Numbered from the stretch's first letter, positions 1 through 7,807 are shown. The stretch is 32,694 bases of DNA from Nitrospirota bacterium (GCA_015233895.1 JADFXG010000035.1:1-32694); one strand, 5' to 3'. Numbers and translations are program-made. Notes: generated by a model not told the origin, from the sequence alone.

Positions 1-1
1 C

Positions 2-118
2 CAACAACTTTTGGTAAGTGGATATAGGAAAATTGAGATTATATACAAGAAGGTTATTTCGTTGTTAAACGTTAATATATATAGGACTGACCATTATTAT
101 CCTAAAATATTCGGGTAA
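2..118 (+). CDS. possible 3' end of an unidentified gene
   Basis: One frame is open from the window edge to a TAA at 116-118, giving 38 residues ending in HYYPKIFG. I do not recognise the sequence. A stretch this long can stay open by chance, so this is only a candidate C-terminal fragment of a gene beginning outside the window. No start codon or ribosome site is visible. Confidence 0.22.
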   Translation, partial: QQLLVSGYRKIEIIYKKVISLLNVNIYRTDHYYPKIFG

Positions 119-210
119 TGTCAGCCTGTAAAGGTGATTCCCCTGCTAATTTACTCGGCGGTACGCCGGTTGAAAAAATCTTTTCTCATAAGCATAGCTA
201 ATTAAAAGAA

Positions 211-250
211 GAGATTGCCACACCCCTTTCAGGGGTTCGCAATGACGGCG
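211..250. repeat. REP-like palindromic intergenic repeat
   Basis: Nested inverted repeat: ATTGC (214-218) pairs with GCAAT (239-243), and ACCCCT (222-227) pairs with AGGGGT (231-236) around a TTC loop. The flanks GATTGCCAC and CGCAATGACGG resemble the GATTGC...GCAATGACG intergenic repeats I know from many Nitrospirota and deltaproteobacterial genomes. That family assignment is from memory; the palindrome is seen directly. Confidence 0.6.
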
Positions 251-281
251 TGGGATTATCGCTAACATCCAAACCGGGGGT

Positions 282-302
282 CACGGGGAATCATTCCCCG
301 TG
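282..302. repeat. perfect 9-bp-stem hairpin
   Basis: CACGGGGAA (282-290), loop TCA, TTCCCCGTG (294-302). The stem is perfect and GC-rich. No T-run follows directly, so it is not a simple terminator. It is probably part of the same repeat-rich block. Confidence 0.65.
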
Positions 303-390
303 CGGGTGGGTCTAAGGGAGGGCAGCGCCATCCCTTACTACTTACTCTTTTATCTCTTTACTCTTTTTATCTTCTTTATCTTTCTTCACA

Positions 391-1002
391 CTACTTATCA
401 TGCACAATCGTAGGTTTTCCGCTGAAGGTGGACAGAATATTACAGGCTGTCTGAACACCTGAACCTGCTGCGGTAGCAAACATGCTGCTGACTCCGGAAA
501 GTGTTCCTGCGATGTATATTCCATCAGCCGCCATGCTGTTTGAATCGGTTTCTATCATCATGCGTCTGGGCTTACTTGTGTGCTTATGAGGTACAGCCTT
601 AAGGCCGCCAATATCCAACTCAAAGCTCTTATAGCCGGTTGCAATTACAATGATTTCAGCTTTAACATTGCTATCGTCTTTTAGTTTTATACTAAAACCA
701 CCTTTTGTGCCGACTACCTCTGATACCTCACCGCTTAGAAAATCAACGCAGCCGTAATGGTTTATCTGTTGTCTGATTTGCTCTAATACATTCTGGCCGC
801 TAACGCCTAAAGCAACTCCTGGCGCATTGAATAACTTTGCTTTTAAGAGGTCGGAGCTGCCGCTATCAATCACCACATATCTCTTATCTTTAGTCCAGTC
901 ACCTTTGTCCTTTGACGAGGCCAAAGTAAGAGCGCACGACAGGCCTGCTACCCCTCCGCCTATTATTGCCACTGTGTATTTATCCAATTTAGAAATCACC
1001 AC
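391..1002 (-). CDS. short thioredoxin-reductase-like FAD/NAD(P)-binding oxidoreductase
   Basis: A 203-aa flavoprotein-like protein. An N-terminal dinucleotide-binding motif (AIIGGGVAGLS, about residues 13-23), a central ATG motif (VIATGYKS, about 120) and a C-terminal GIYIAGT segment (about 161) followed by a helix form the FAD-binding halves of the thioredoxin reductase fold. It lacks the inserted NAD(P)H-binding domain of full-length enzymes (about 310 aa) and the redox-active CxxC. It therefore probably binds FAD but is not a classical thioredoxin reductase; substrate unknown. The start is GTG at 1002, immediately followed by another GTG, with AAGG about 8 nt upstream. A MITE-like repeat lies directly upstream. 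Transcribed alone. Confidence 0.7.
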   Translation of the reverse strand: MVISKLDKYTVAIIGGGVAGLSCALTLASSKDKGDWTKDKRYVVIDSGSSDLLKAKLFNAPGVALGVSGQNVLEQIRQQINHYGCVDFLSGEVSEVVGTKGGFSIKLKDDSNVKAEIIVIATGYKSFELDIGGLKAVPHKHTSKPRRMMIETDSNSMAADGIYIAGTLSGVSSMFATAAGSGVQTACNILSTFSGKPTIVHDK

Positions 1003-1021
1003 CTTAGTGCCTTCATTTTAG

Positions 1022-1129
1022 GTTATACCAAGCTGCATTCTATCGTCTAACTTCGTTGGCATCGTCAAAAGCTCCTCAACGTACTAAAAAGTACGCCTGC
1101 GTCGCTTTCTCCGTGCCGCCTTGTTATAC
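1022..1129. repeat. MITE-like repeat with imperfect terminal inverted repeats
   Basis: The left end TTATACCAAGCTGC and the right end (reverse complement TATAACAAGGCGGC) are imperfect inverted repeats about 107 bp apart. Inside lies a perfect small palindrome, GTACT-AAAA-AGTAC (1081-1094). The interior is GC-richer than the flanks and carries no gene. I recall similar sequence between genes of magnetotactic Nitrospirota and deltaproteobacteria, but cannot confirm copy number from one window. Confidence 0.5.
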
Positions 1130-1156
1130 TCTGACTGCTACTCGGTATTATATTAG

Positions 1157-1450
1157 TTACGTTGTATTCTTTACTTCTTTGTAAAAAGAGCACTCTGTAC
1201 AGTCTTTTAGTTTTTTAGAGTGGATACAATATGGGTTTTTACCGCTAAAAGATCCAGCCATAAGCCAGCATCGCCTTCCTGCGTGCCCTGTAAAAGCAGG
1301 ACACCTTAAATAAACATTAGCCGGGCAGTTTGTGAATTGCCAACAAGCCTGCTTTTCAGTGTGTTCTATTCCCCACTGAGCAAAAGCCTTCTCCAGCCCC
1401 TCTATTGCCATACGTGCAGGACATGGTATTTTCTTTTTTTCCTTTTCCAC
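1157..1450 (-). CDS. two-CW domain cysteine-rich protein
   Basis: A 97-aa cytoplasmic protein whose middle and C-terminus carry a regular cysteine pattern: ACWQFTNCP, RCPAF, RRCWLMAGS, PYCIH and CTECSFYKE. Two Cys-Trp pairs and CP motifs match the small 'two-CW' family common in deltaproteobacteria and Nitrospirota, whose function is unknown; the cysteines suggest metal or cluster binding. The start is GTG at 1450. No good Shine-Dalgarno site precedes it, but a TATAAT hexamer lies at 1459-1464, so the mRNA may have almost no leader. It ends 24 bases before the MITE-like repeat and follows the decarboxylase gene by about 25 bp on the same strand. Confidence 0.7.
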   Translation of the reverse strand: MEKEKKKIPCPARMAIEGLEKAFAQWGIEHTEKQACWQFTNCPANVYLRCPAFTGHAGRRCWLMAGSFSGKNPYCIHSKKLKDCTECSFYKEVKNTT

Positions 1451-1474
1451 CAGCTATTGTATTATAGCAGAGTT

Positions 1475-2254
1475 TTAATGGTAAGAAACACCTTTTGATG
1501 TCAAATTGTCGTTTATATTTTTTTTACTCATATATTTATCAGTCTCCGGTAGTTTTAAAATAAGGTTTGTAGCGTAGTCTATTTTTACCTTGCCTTCTTT
1601 TAACTTGCATGCCAGCAGATGTCCGCCTTTTGTTCTGTCATCTGATAAAAAATGGAAGTGAAAACCGGTTATGCTTGCTCCTTGCATAAAATCCGGAAAC
1701 CAAAAACCCAGCATAGTACCGCTTACGTTTTCATAATTAAACACAGTTTTACTTTTAACAGCTTCTAAAAGACCCGGAAAGGGTTCCTTTTGAGCCGGTA
1801 CGCTTCTAAGCTGTAATTTTTCAAATGACCCGTCCACCCTTACAGCATAGAATATGCTCCCTGAGGGAAGACGCTTAGTGATTTCATCAATTACCTCCTC
1901 ACAGGTTGCATCTTTTTTAATATCAAATGAAATATCGGTTTTAAAAAATATCATATCTGCAAAAGGAGTTTTCATGTCCGGAGTAACCGGATAAACAACG
2001 CCATCGCTCTTTATCTGATAAAACTCACCGTCAAGGGCTGCCATCTCTCCGTCAAGGTTGTCAAAGGTGCCAAGACCGAAATCACCATGTTTTTTTAATT
2101 CGCTAAACTCAATAAATGCTTCATAGTTGCCACTTAGAAGCGCATCAAGAGTTGAGGCCTGATAAATGGTGTCACGCCTGAGCGTATCCTGCGTAACACA
2201 CCCGGCTAATATTAAAAACAAGAAAGCTGCAAGCGCCTTTTTCATATTTTTCAT
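1475..2254 (-). CDS. budA: alpha-acetolactate decarboxylase family lipoprotein
   Basis: Predicted to convert (S)-2-acetolactate to (R)-acetoin plus CO2. The C-terminal half has the family's zinc-ligand cluster GFHFHFLSDDRTKGGHLL (two His, then a third) and the conserved Arg in LQLRSVPAQKEPF; the N-terminal part has GTFDNLDGEMAALDGEFYQ, which holds the conserved Glu. Unusually, residues 1-20 are a lipoprotein signal (KKALAAFLFLILAGC lipobox), so it would be tethered to a membrane and act outside the cytoplasm. I chose ATG at 2254 rather than the in-frame TTG at 2269, because the TTG overlaps the end of the upstream Uma2 gene and ATG sits directly before the Lys-rich signal start. It is probably cotranscribed with Uma2. 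Confidence 0.8.
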   Translation of the reverse strand: MKNMKKALAAFLFLILAGCVTQDTLRRDTIYQASTLDALLSGNYEAFIEFSELKKHGDFGLGTFDNLDGEMAALDGEFYQIKSDGVVYPVTPDMKTPFADMIFFKTDISFDIKKDATCEEVIDEITKRLPSGSIFYAVRVDGSFEKLQLRSVPAQKEPFPGLLEAVKSKTVFNYENVSGTMLGFWFPDFMQGASITGFHFHFLSDDRTKGGHLLACKLKEGKVKIDYATNLILKLPETDKYMSKKNINDNLTSKGVSYH

Positions 2255-2261
2255 ACTAAAT

Positions 2262-2774
2262 TTACTCAAATATTTCAGCGATGTTAACCTGAAGCCCTTC
2301 TATGACTTTAGATATAACAACGCCTTCAAATGCAGCAACGGAATGCAGCTTGTACTTATCGCCTTCTATCGTTAATATTTCAACAGTTTTAAACTCAGGC
2401 AGGACTAACCAGTACTCTGGGACTTTATACTTCTCATAAATACCCCTCTTAACGGCAGTATCTCTTTCGTAAGTGCCTGGTGAAATTATCTCGCAAACCA
2501 TATCCGGCACACCCCGTATCCAGTCCTGGAAGATACTCATGTTCTCTTTCTTAATAAACAATATATCCGGTTGAAGCCTGTTAAGCCCCTCTTCAAAGAT
2601 TATATCAAGAGGCGAATAATAAACCTGTCCTAAGTCTCTCATTTTAACATAGTGATGAATAATGTAATTAAGATTACTGCTAACCCTCTGATGGACTCCA
2701 AATGGACTAGGCCCCATAATTTCCTCTCCATCAATAATTTCCGTTAAGTCTAAATCTCTTTCAATTGTTTGCAT
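2262..2774 (-). CDS. Uma2 family (DUF820) PD-(D/E)XK endonuclease-like protein
   Basis: A 170-aa single-domain protein of the Uma2/DUF820 family, a restriction-endonuclease fold that is abundant but poorly understood. Seen in order: ELIDGE-like start (TEIIDGEEIMGPSPFGVHQ), LQPDILFI with the catalytic Asp, MVCEIISPGT with the catalytic Glu, and the KRGIYEKYKVPEYWLV block with the family Lys/Tyr region. The active-site pattern looks intact. ATG at 2774 has no ribosome-binding site; a consensus promoter places the transcript start on the ATG, so translation may be leaderless. The decarboxylase gene follows after 7 bp if its ATG is used. Confidence 0.82.
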   Translation of the reverse strand: MQTIERDLDLTEIIDGEEIMGPSPFGVHQRVSSNLNYIIHHYVKMRDLGQVYYSPLDIIFEEGLNRLQPDILFIKKENMSIFQDWIRGVPDMVCEIISPGTYERDTAVKRGIYEKYKVPEYWLVLPEFKTVEILTIEGDKYKLHSVAAFEGVVISKVIEGLQVNIAEIFE

Positions 2775-2779
2775 ATGTT

Positions 2780-2809
2780 AATATAGCAACAAATTCAGCA
2801 CTGTGTCAA
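2780..2809 (-). promoter_or_regulatory. sigma70-type promoter of the Uma2 gene (leaderless)
   Basis: On the minus strand TTGACA (2809-2804), an 18-bp spacer, then TATATT (2785-2780). Only 5 nt separate the -10 box from the ATG of the Uma2 gene, so transcription should begin on or beside the start codon. Confidence 0.65.
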
Positions 2810-2874
2810 TTTTGGAGCAGATGTGCGTTGAGTTAATGAAAAGCAGCCCTGTAAATTTATCTTAAATTCATGCG

Positions 2875-2903
2875 TTTAAGTTTTCACAGGTTTTCTGTAT
2901 AAT
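2875..2903 (+). promoter_or_regulatory. probable promoter of pgi
   Basis: Perfect -10 hexamer TATAAT (2898-2903), with a weak -35 (TTTAAG, 2875-2880) 17 bp upstream. It lies about 50 bp ahead of the pgi start. Confidence 0.5.
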
Positions 2904-2956
2904 ATGTGACAGCATTTTAAATGAAACGATAAAAAAATAAACATTGGAGGCATATA

Positions 2957-4561
2957 ATGAGCGGTAAGAGTTCATGGGAGCGTTACAAAAAATATTTATA
3001 CCATAATAAGGAGTTGGGGCTTACCATAGACGTAAGCAAGATGAATTTCCCGGCGGATTTTATAACTAAACTGTCACCTTTGATAAGCAATGCTTTTAAA
3101 AACATGGACGCCCTTGAATCCGGCGTTATAGCCAACCCTGACGAAAATCGTATGGTTGGCCACTACTGGCTTAGAAACGCCGCCCATGCACCCTCTAAAG
3201 AGCTGACAACCGAGATAGACTCAACCCTTTCAGCGGTTAAGGAGTTTGCTAAAAAAGTGCACAGCGGCGTAATCGTTTCACCGGAAAGCGGTAAGAAATT
3301 TAAAAACATACTGGTAATCGGCATAGGCGGGTCGGCTCTTGGGCCTCAATTGGTATCATTTGCACTGGGCAACGCTAATGACCCCATGACCTCATACTTT
3401 TTTGACAACACCGACCCTGATGGCATGGACTACGTACTGGGACAAATTGGTGACAGTCTCGATGAGACCCTCTCGGTTGTGATTTCAAAAAGCGGAGGCA
3501 CTAAAGAGACACGAAACGGAATGCTTGAGGCTAAAGCCGCGTATGAGGCAAAGGGTCTTAATTTTGCCCATCACGCGGTTGCAGTAACCGGCAAAAACAG
3601 CGATCTTGATAAGATTGCCGTAGCCGATAAGTGGATTGAGCGTTTCCCTATGTGGGACTGGGTTGGAGGACGCACATCTGTAACCTCAGCTGTTGGAATG
3701 CTCCCTGCCGCCTTACAGGGATTAGACATAGATACGCTGCTTAAAGGCGCTGCCTCCTGTGATGAGGCATCCAGAGTTAAAGAGCCGCTTAAAAATCCGG
3801 CCATGCTGCTATCTTTAATGTGGCACTACGGCACAGCCGGTCTTGGACTTAAAGATATGGTCATATTGCCCTACAGAGACCGTCTCCATTTGTTTGCAAA
3901 GTACCTTCAGCAGTTGATTATGGAGTCTTTGGGTAAGGAGAAGGATTTAAACGGAACGGTTGTAAATCAGGGAATTACCGTATATGGTAATAAGGGGTCA
4001 ACCGATCAGCATGCCTACATTCAACAGCTTAGAGACGGCGTTAATAATTTCTTTGTCACATTTATAGAGGTTTTAAGAGACAGAGAGGGCGCCTCAATGA
4101 AAGTAGAGGATGACTTCACAACCGGTGATTATCTAAATGCCTTCTATCAGGGTACACGCACCGCTCTTTCCGGTAACGCTCGTGAATCTGTCACTATTAC
4201 AATAGAAAAACTGGACGCATTTTCAATGGGAGTTCTTATTGCTCTCTATGAAAGGGCTGTCGGTTACTACGCAACACTTATCAACATAAACGCTTACCAT
4301 CAACCCGGTGTCGAGGCCGGGAAAAAAGCCGCCGGTGTTGTAGCAAAACTTCAGCGGGCAGCCTTCTCACACCTCAGGGCTAACTCCGGCAGCGCTCACA
4401 CAGCCGATGAGACAGCTGCAGCTATAGGCTCACCAGAGGATGTTGAAACCCTGTTTAAGCTCCTTCTGCACGCAGCATCTAACCCCGACCATAAGATTAA
4501 AATTCTTAAATCAGATAACCTTACAGATTCCAGGTTTCAGTTTGTTAAAGAGAGAATGTAG
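2957..4561 (+). CDS. pgi: glucose-6-phosphate isomerase
   Basis: Cytoplasmic interconversion of glucose-6-phosphate and fructose-6-phosphate (glycolysis, gluconeogenesis, sugar storage). 534 aa, normal for the family. Sugar-isomerase domains are shown by [14 protein letters not shown] (about residue 120), the phosphate-binding [15 protein letters not shown] (about 176), and [16 protein letters not shown] (about 237), the PGI signature region. The C-terminal [13 protein letters not shown] contains the conserved Gln/Lys region. ATG at 2957 has a clear GGAGG seven bases upstream. Monocistronic: a repeat-rich convergent gap follows. Confidence 0.95.
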   Translation: MSGKSSWERYKKYLYHNKELGLTIDVSKMNFPADFITKLSPLISNAFKNMDALESGVIANPDENRMVGHYWLRNAAHAPSKELTTEIDSTLSAVKEFAKKVHSGVIVSPESGKKFKNILVIGIGGSALGPQLVSFALGNANDPMTSYFFDNTDPDGMDYVLGQIGDSLDETLSVVISKSGGTKETRNGMLEAKAAYEAKGLNFAHHAVAVTGKNSDLDKIAVADKWIERFPMWDWVGGRTSVTSAVGMLPAALQGLDIDTLLKGAASCDEASRVKEPLKNPAMLLSLMWHYGTAGLGLKDMVILPYRDRLHLFAKYLQQLIMESLGKEKDLNGTVVNQGITVYGNKGSTDQHAYIQQLRDGVNNFFVTFIEVLRDREGASMKVEDDFTTGDYLNAFYQGTRTALSGNARESVTITIEKLDAFSMGVLIALYERAVGYYATLININAYHQPGVEAGKKAAGVVAKLQRAAFSHLRANSGSAHTADETAAAIGSPEDVETLFKLLLHAASNPDHKIKILKSDNLTDSRFQFVKERM

Positions 4562-4587
4562 AAATCAAGAAAGTAAGATACAGAATA

Positions 4588-4657
4588 ATCCGCAGATGAC
4601 ACAGATAAACGCAGATGAAAGAAAAATAATCTGCGAAAATCTGCGCAATCTGCGGAT
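4588..4657. repeat. ATCTGCG-type inverted repeat element
   Basis: The left arm 4588-4616 (ATCCGCAGAT...ACGCAGAT) is the approximate inverted complement of the right arm 4629-4657 (ATCTGCG...ATCTGCGGAT), with only a handful of mismatches. Each arm is itself built of reiterated CAGAT or ATCTG(CG) units. I know very similar 'ATCTGCG' hairpin repeats from intergenic regions of many bacteria. The right arm is followed by AAGATTCTTTTTTGG, so it could also end pgi transcription. Confidence 0.65.
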
Positions 4658-4671
4658 AAGATTCTTTTTTG

Positions 4672-4711
4672 GTATCAAAAAAACAAAGGGAAAGGCGGAT
4701 GCCTTTCCCTT
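4672..4711 (-). terminator. intrinsic terminator of the SQR-DUF1641 operon
   Basis: Perfect 11-bp stem, AAGGGAAAGGC (4686-4696) with GCCTTTCCCTT (4701-4711), loop GGAT. Read on the minus strand, the stem is followed by TTTGTTTTTTTG, a classic U-tract. It lies 23 bp beyond the DUF1641 stop. Confidence 0.85.
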
Positions 4712-4734
4712 CTTAATGTTATAACTTAGCTAAT

Positions 4735-5448
4735 CTATCGCGTCTTAGGTTTAAACACTTCTCCGCTTGCCTCAATGGTTTCAAGCATACACTGTGGCAT
4801 ATTTTTTGCGAATGTTGTCATAAGTACAAATCCCTTTTGAACCTCAGGGTCCTTTATAGCAGTAAAGAGGCTCAACATTCCTGGCTTAAGGGGTTTTTCC
4901 ATAAGCTGCTGCATGGTACGAACAGCGCACTTCTCCATACCCTTTATCATAAACTCTGTTTCTTTGGCAAAGGCAGTCTTGAGAGTAAAATCCAGGTCAC
5001 CGCTTTTTTCAAAACTGTTTAAAAAGTCCAGAAGTTTGTTGAATACCGGCACGTTCTCACCTGTTTTAATGAGTAACTCAAGAGTTTCATCCCTTTCAAA
5101 TAACAATCTTAATGAATTAATCGCCGGTGTTACCTCTTTAATGATGGTGCCTACGGCAGGCATTATATCATCAAAAAACCCTTTAAATGCCTTCATAGCA
5201 TCAAGCATCTGAATGAAAGTAGGGATATTGTCGCCTATTTTTTTAATCAGCTCTAAGGTCTCATCTCTTTCATAACGGTATCTGAGATCATTTATAGTCT
5301 CGCCGATTTCCCTTGTAATTTTCTCCATAGCAGGCACCATATCAGTGACAAGTCCCTCTATAATTCTAAGTCTGTTATAAATGTCATTAACTTGTGCGGC
5401 TACTACTTCTATACCGCCTGAACTTACATCTGTGTTTTTCTTAGCCAT
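4735..5448 (-). CDS. DUF1641 domain protein paired with SQR
   Basis: A 237-aa soluble, mostly helical protein with an internal duplication: LRYRYERDETLELIKKIGDNIP (split: LRYRYERDETLELIKK / IGDNIP) is repeated about 68 residues later as LRLLFERDETLELLIK / TGENVP. DUF1641 proteins of unknown function recur beside sulfide:quinone oxidoreductase-like flavoproteins, as here. The gene lies 12 bp downstream of the flavoprotein in the same operon, so it probably assists or scaffolds that enzyme (inference). ATG at 5448 is preferred to GTG at 5457 because AGGGGTGG lies 5 nt before the ATG. An intrinsic terminator follows. Confidence 0.82.
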   Translation of the reverse strand: MAKKNTDVSSGGIEVVAAQVNDIYNRLRIIEGLVTDMVPAMEKITREIGETINDLRYRYERDETLELIKKIGDNIPTFIQMLDAMKAFKGFFDDIMPAVGTIIKEVTPAINSLRLLFERDETLELLIKTGENVPVFNKLLDFLNSFEKSGDLDFTLKTAFAKETEFMIKGMEKCAVRTMQQLMEKPLKPGMLSLFTAIKDPEVQKGFVLMTTFAKNMPQCMLETIEASGEVFKPKTR

Positions 5449-5460
5449 AGCGTCCACCCC

Positions 5461-6618
5461 TTATATTAAGCCGTTAAGCATGAGGTTCCAGTAAAGAGGC
5501 CTGAGCATATGTACCTTTAGTATCCAGTTGGAGTAGCTCTCTAAGGCAGGTGAAATAGACTCGTCGTAGTTGAAATGAGCAAACATAACTCTCTTGTGTT
5601 TTGTGAGCATCGGGCATATAATCTCACCGTCATACTTATAGTCGGATACTTCACCCTTCATGTTTGCTTTTAGACGTTCAACGAGCACCTTCGCCTGCTT
5701 TCTGATACCGGAGGCGGTCTTAGATGTCGGATAATCGGCAGCATCTCCAATGCCATAAATATTAGCGAACTTTTTGCTTACCATTAGATGTTTATCACAG
5801 CTTACCCACCCTGCTGCATCTCCAACGTTTTCTGAGTTCTCAATAACAAACTCACCGCCGTGAGGAGGGGTTATGGATAGGAGGTCAAATTTAACCTCTT
5901 TTCCGCCAAAATCCTTCAACACTCCCTTTTCGTGGTCAACCTCCGAGGGGGTGAAGTTTGCAACTGTCTCAATACCTCTTGATGCAAATATTGCATTGAG
6001 CTTTGAAGCATACGGCTCTCTGCTAAAAACAGCCGGCATAGGTGTTGTAAAGATAAATTTAAACTTGTTCCTAAGCCCTTTCAGCCTCATTGTATCCTCT
6101 GCCATCATGATGAACTTCATAGGAGCCGCCGGACACTTTATCGGCATCTCACACACGGATGAAACTATCGTGCCGCCGTCCATATCCTTAAGTTTGTCCC
6201 TAAGCTTAATAGCACCATTAAGGTTATAGAAGGTAAACACATTTTTGTCTGCCTCCATGCTCTCTTGTAACCCCTCGGTCTCATCAAAAAGCAGTTTTGC
6301 TCCGGTTGCTATTACAAGATAGTCGTAGTAAAGCTCACCGCTTTTACCGGTTATTACCTTGTTGTTTGCTCCGTCAATCTTTACAGCCTCATCGTGAATC
6401 AGCGTGATACCTTCAAAAAACAAATCTTTCACGGGTCTTATTAAATTTTTAGGATCATCCAGACCAAAAACGACAAGAGTAAATGCCGGCTGATAAAAAT
6501 GCTTTTCACTCCGTTCAATTACCACGATTTCCACGTCGTCAGGACTGTATTCCTTCCTCATGCGGTTTGAAAACATAACCCCACCGCTTCCACCACCAAT
6601 GACCACTATTCTCTTCAT
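5461..6618 (-). CDS. sqr: sulfide:quinone oxidoreductase-like flavoprotein
   Basis: A membrane-associated flavoprotein expected to oxidise sulfide (or a related reduced sulfur compound) and pass electrons to quinone. The N-terminal FAD site is VVIGGGSGGV, with the YYDYLVIATGA motif (about 102) and a second FAD contact NIYGIGDAADYPTSKT (about 285). Family cysteines appear in CEMPIKCPAAP (about 158-164) and ICPMLTKHKRVMFAHFNYD (about 335), which match two of the three redox cysteines of SQRs; the third is not obvious. The hydrophobic/aromatic C-terminus (ILKVHMLRPLYWNLML) resembles the SQR membrane-binding helices. ATG at 6618 with GGAGG 10 nt upstream is preferred over TTG at 6627. First gene of a two-gene operon. 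Confidence 0.8.
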   Translation of the reverse strand: MKRIVVIGGGSGGVMFSNRMRKEYSPDDVEIVVIERSEKHFYQPAFTLVVFGLDDPKNLIRPVKDLFFEGITLIHDEAVKIDGANNKVITGKSGELYYDYLVIATGAKLLFDETEGLQESMEADKNVFTFYNLNGAIKLRDKLKDMDGGTIVSSVCEMPIKCPAAPMKFIMMAEDTMRLKGLRNKFKFIFTTPMPAVFSREPYASKLNAIFASRGIETVANFTPSEVDHEKGVLKDFGGKEVKFDLLSITPPHGGEFVIENSENVGDAAGWVSCDKHLMVSKKFANIYGIGDAADYPTSKTASGIRKQAKVLVERLKANMKGEVSDYKYDGEIICPMLTKHKRVMFAHFNYDESISPALESYSNWILKVHMLRPLYWNLMLNGLI

Positions 6619-6668
6619 GAGTGACAAGCCTCCTTACTTTAAAAACGTTTATTAAAGCCGCTCCTCAT

Positions 6669-6682
6669 GCCTGTCAACAGGC
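6669..6682. promoter_or_regulatory. palindrome in the sqr 5' leader
   Basis: GCCTGT-CA-ACAGGC, 6-bp arms around 2 bp, lies about 17-30 nt downstream of the predicted sqr transcription start and 51 bp before the ATG. It could be an operator or an mRNA hairpin. No cognate regulator is identifiable. Confidence 0.45.
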
Positions 6683-6705
6683 AGAGTACTATTGTAACCG
6701 GCTGT

Positions 6706-6735
6706 ATCATACACAAATTGATTATGAAATGTCAA
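6706..6735 (-). promoter_or_regulatory. near-consensus promoter of the sqr operon
   Basis: Minus strand TTGACA (6735-6730), 18-bp spacer, TATGAT (6711-6706). The predicted start near 6699 gives a leader of about 80 nt. Confidence 0.7.
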
Positions 6736-6781
6736 CAACAAAAGAGTATTTGAAATTCACGGTAAAAAAATAAAAATTACT

Positions 6782-7807
6782 CTATTTTTTTGAGAAACTA
6801 AACCCCTTTTGAAACAGTTCTACGCATACATCCACCACATCCTCATCATAATAAATTCCTCTGTATGATGTTATTTCCGACATAGCAGCGTCAATGCCAA
6901 GAGCGGCTCTGTACGGCCGATGCGACGATATGGCCTCTACAACGTCGGCAACGGCTATTATCCGGGCACCTGACAAAATATCGTCTCCCCTAAGTCCCCT
7001 CGGATAGCCTGAACCGTCCAATTTCTCGTGGTGCTGATACACAATGTCGGCTATCATCCACTCAGATTCGATGTTTTTGAGGATATTGTATCCGACCTCG
7101 CTGTGGGTCTTTAAGAGGTTGAATTCAATTTCAGTGATTTTCCCCGGTTTTGAAAGTATCTCCGCAGGAACGTTAACCTTACCTATATCGTGAAGTATCG
7201 CAGCTACATAAAAACCCTCTGCCTCATTGTTGCTAAACATCATAGCCATAGCAATTTCACACGTAAGCTCTGCCACCCTCCTTTGGTGTCCGGCAGTGTA
7301 TGGGTCTCTTGTCTCCGCCATGGTTGAGAGAGCCTCTACAGTACCATAAAACAAACGCTTCATCTTGAGGAGATTTAGTTCAACCATATTCTGTTGTATT
7401 AATCGCTTTTCCAACTGCATCTGTCTCTTTAGCGCTAAGTGATTCTTAGTGCGCAGTTTAACTATGTTTTGATTTATTGGTTTAGTGATGTAATCTGCAG
7501 CGCCAAGCTCCAATCCGATAGTTTCATCCGCTCCGTCACTCATAGCCGTTACAAATATCACTGACACATCGTTTAGTGTAGGCTCTTTCTTTAAAAGGCT
7601 ATACAGCTCATAGCCATTCATATCGGGCATTACCACGTCAAGAAGTATAAGGTCAGGCTTTATTGCCAAGGCTATCTCGAGGGCTTTCTTAGCGTTAGTG
7701 GCAAAGTACGTTGTGTAACTGTCATGCAACGCATCATTGATTATTTCAATGTTCGAGACAGCGTCATCTACTATCAGTATCTTTTGTTTTTCAATATCTT
7801 CAGACAC
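6782..7807 (-). CDS. response regulator with HD-GYP c-di-GMP phosphodiesterase domain
   Basis: Output protein of the phosphorelay: a receiver domain (about residues 5-125; [19 protein letters not shown] with the phospho-Asp, [13 protein letters not shown]) followed by a helical linker and an HD-GYP domain (HDIGK at about 205, [14 protein letters not shown] at about 265), so it should hydrolyse cyclic di-GMP. The catalytic HD and GYP motifs are intact. I place the start at GTG 7807 (MSEDIEKQ), because the paralogous gene upstream starts with the same MSENIEKQ and GGGAG lies 5 nt before it; an ATG at 7837 would overlap the previous gene by 38 bp. The GTG overlaps the previous stop by 8 bp. Last gene of the three-gene operon. 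Confidence 0.9.
   Translation of the reverse strand: MSEDIEKQKILIVDDAVSNIEIINDALHDSYTTYFATNAKKALEIALAIKPDLILLDVVMPDMNGYELYSLLKKEPTLNDVSVIFVTAMSDGADETIGLELGAADYITKPINQNIVKLRTKNHLALKRQMQLEKRLIQQNMVELNLLKMKRLFYGTVEALSTMAETRDPYTAGHQRRVAELTCEIAMAMMFSNNEAEGFYVAAILHDIGKVNVPAEILSKPGKITEIEFNLLKTHSEVGYNILKNIESEWMIADIVYQHHEKLDGSGYPRGLRGDDILSGARIIAVADVVEAISSHRPYRAALGIDAAMSEITSYRGIYYDEDVVDVCVELFQKGFSFSKK

Larger units (their letters stand above)
119..390. other. intergenic region with hairpins and a pyrimidine-rich tract
   Basis: This stretch has no convincing gene. It holds a REP-like hairpin (214-243), a perfect GC-rich hairpin (282-302), an imperfect one (arms GGGAGGGC and GCCATCCC, about 315-332), and a pyrimidine-rich tract from about 338 to 395 built from TATCT/TACTC-like units. 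Hairpins followed by pyrimidines could stop transcription in the + direction, but no + gene clearly needs this. Confidence 0.5.

Noticed and set aside
338-395. Pyrimidine-rich TATCT/TACTC tract as a CRISPR or tandem repeat array
   Set aside because: Units are irregular in length and sequence with no spacers; simple low-complexity DNA.
342-524. 60-aa minus-strand open frame overlapping the oxidoreductase 3' end
   Set aside because: It lies out of frame on the same strand within a recognisable gene and continues into low-complexity Lys/Glu/Asp repeats from the pyrimidine tract; no ribosome site.
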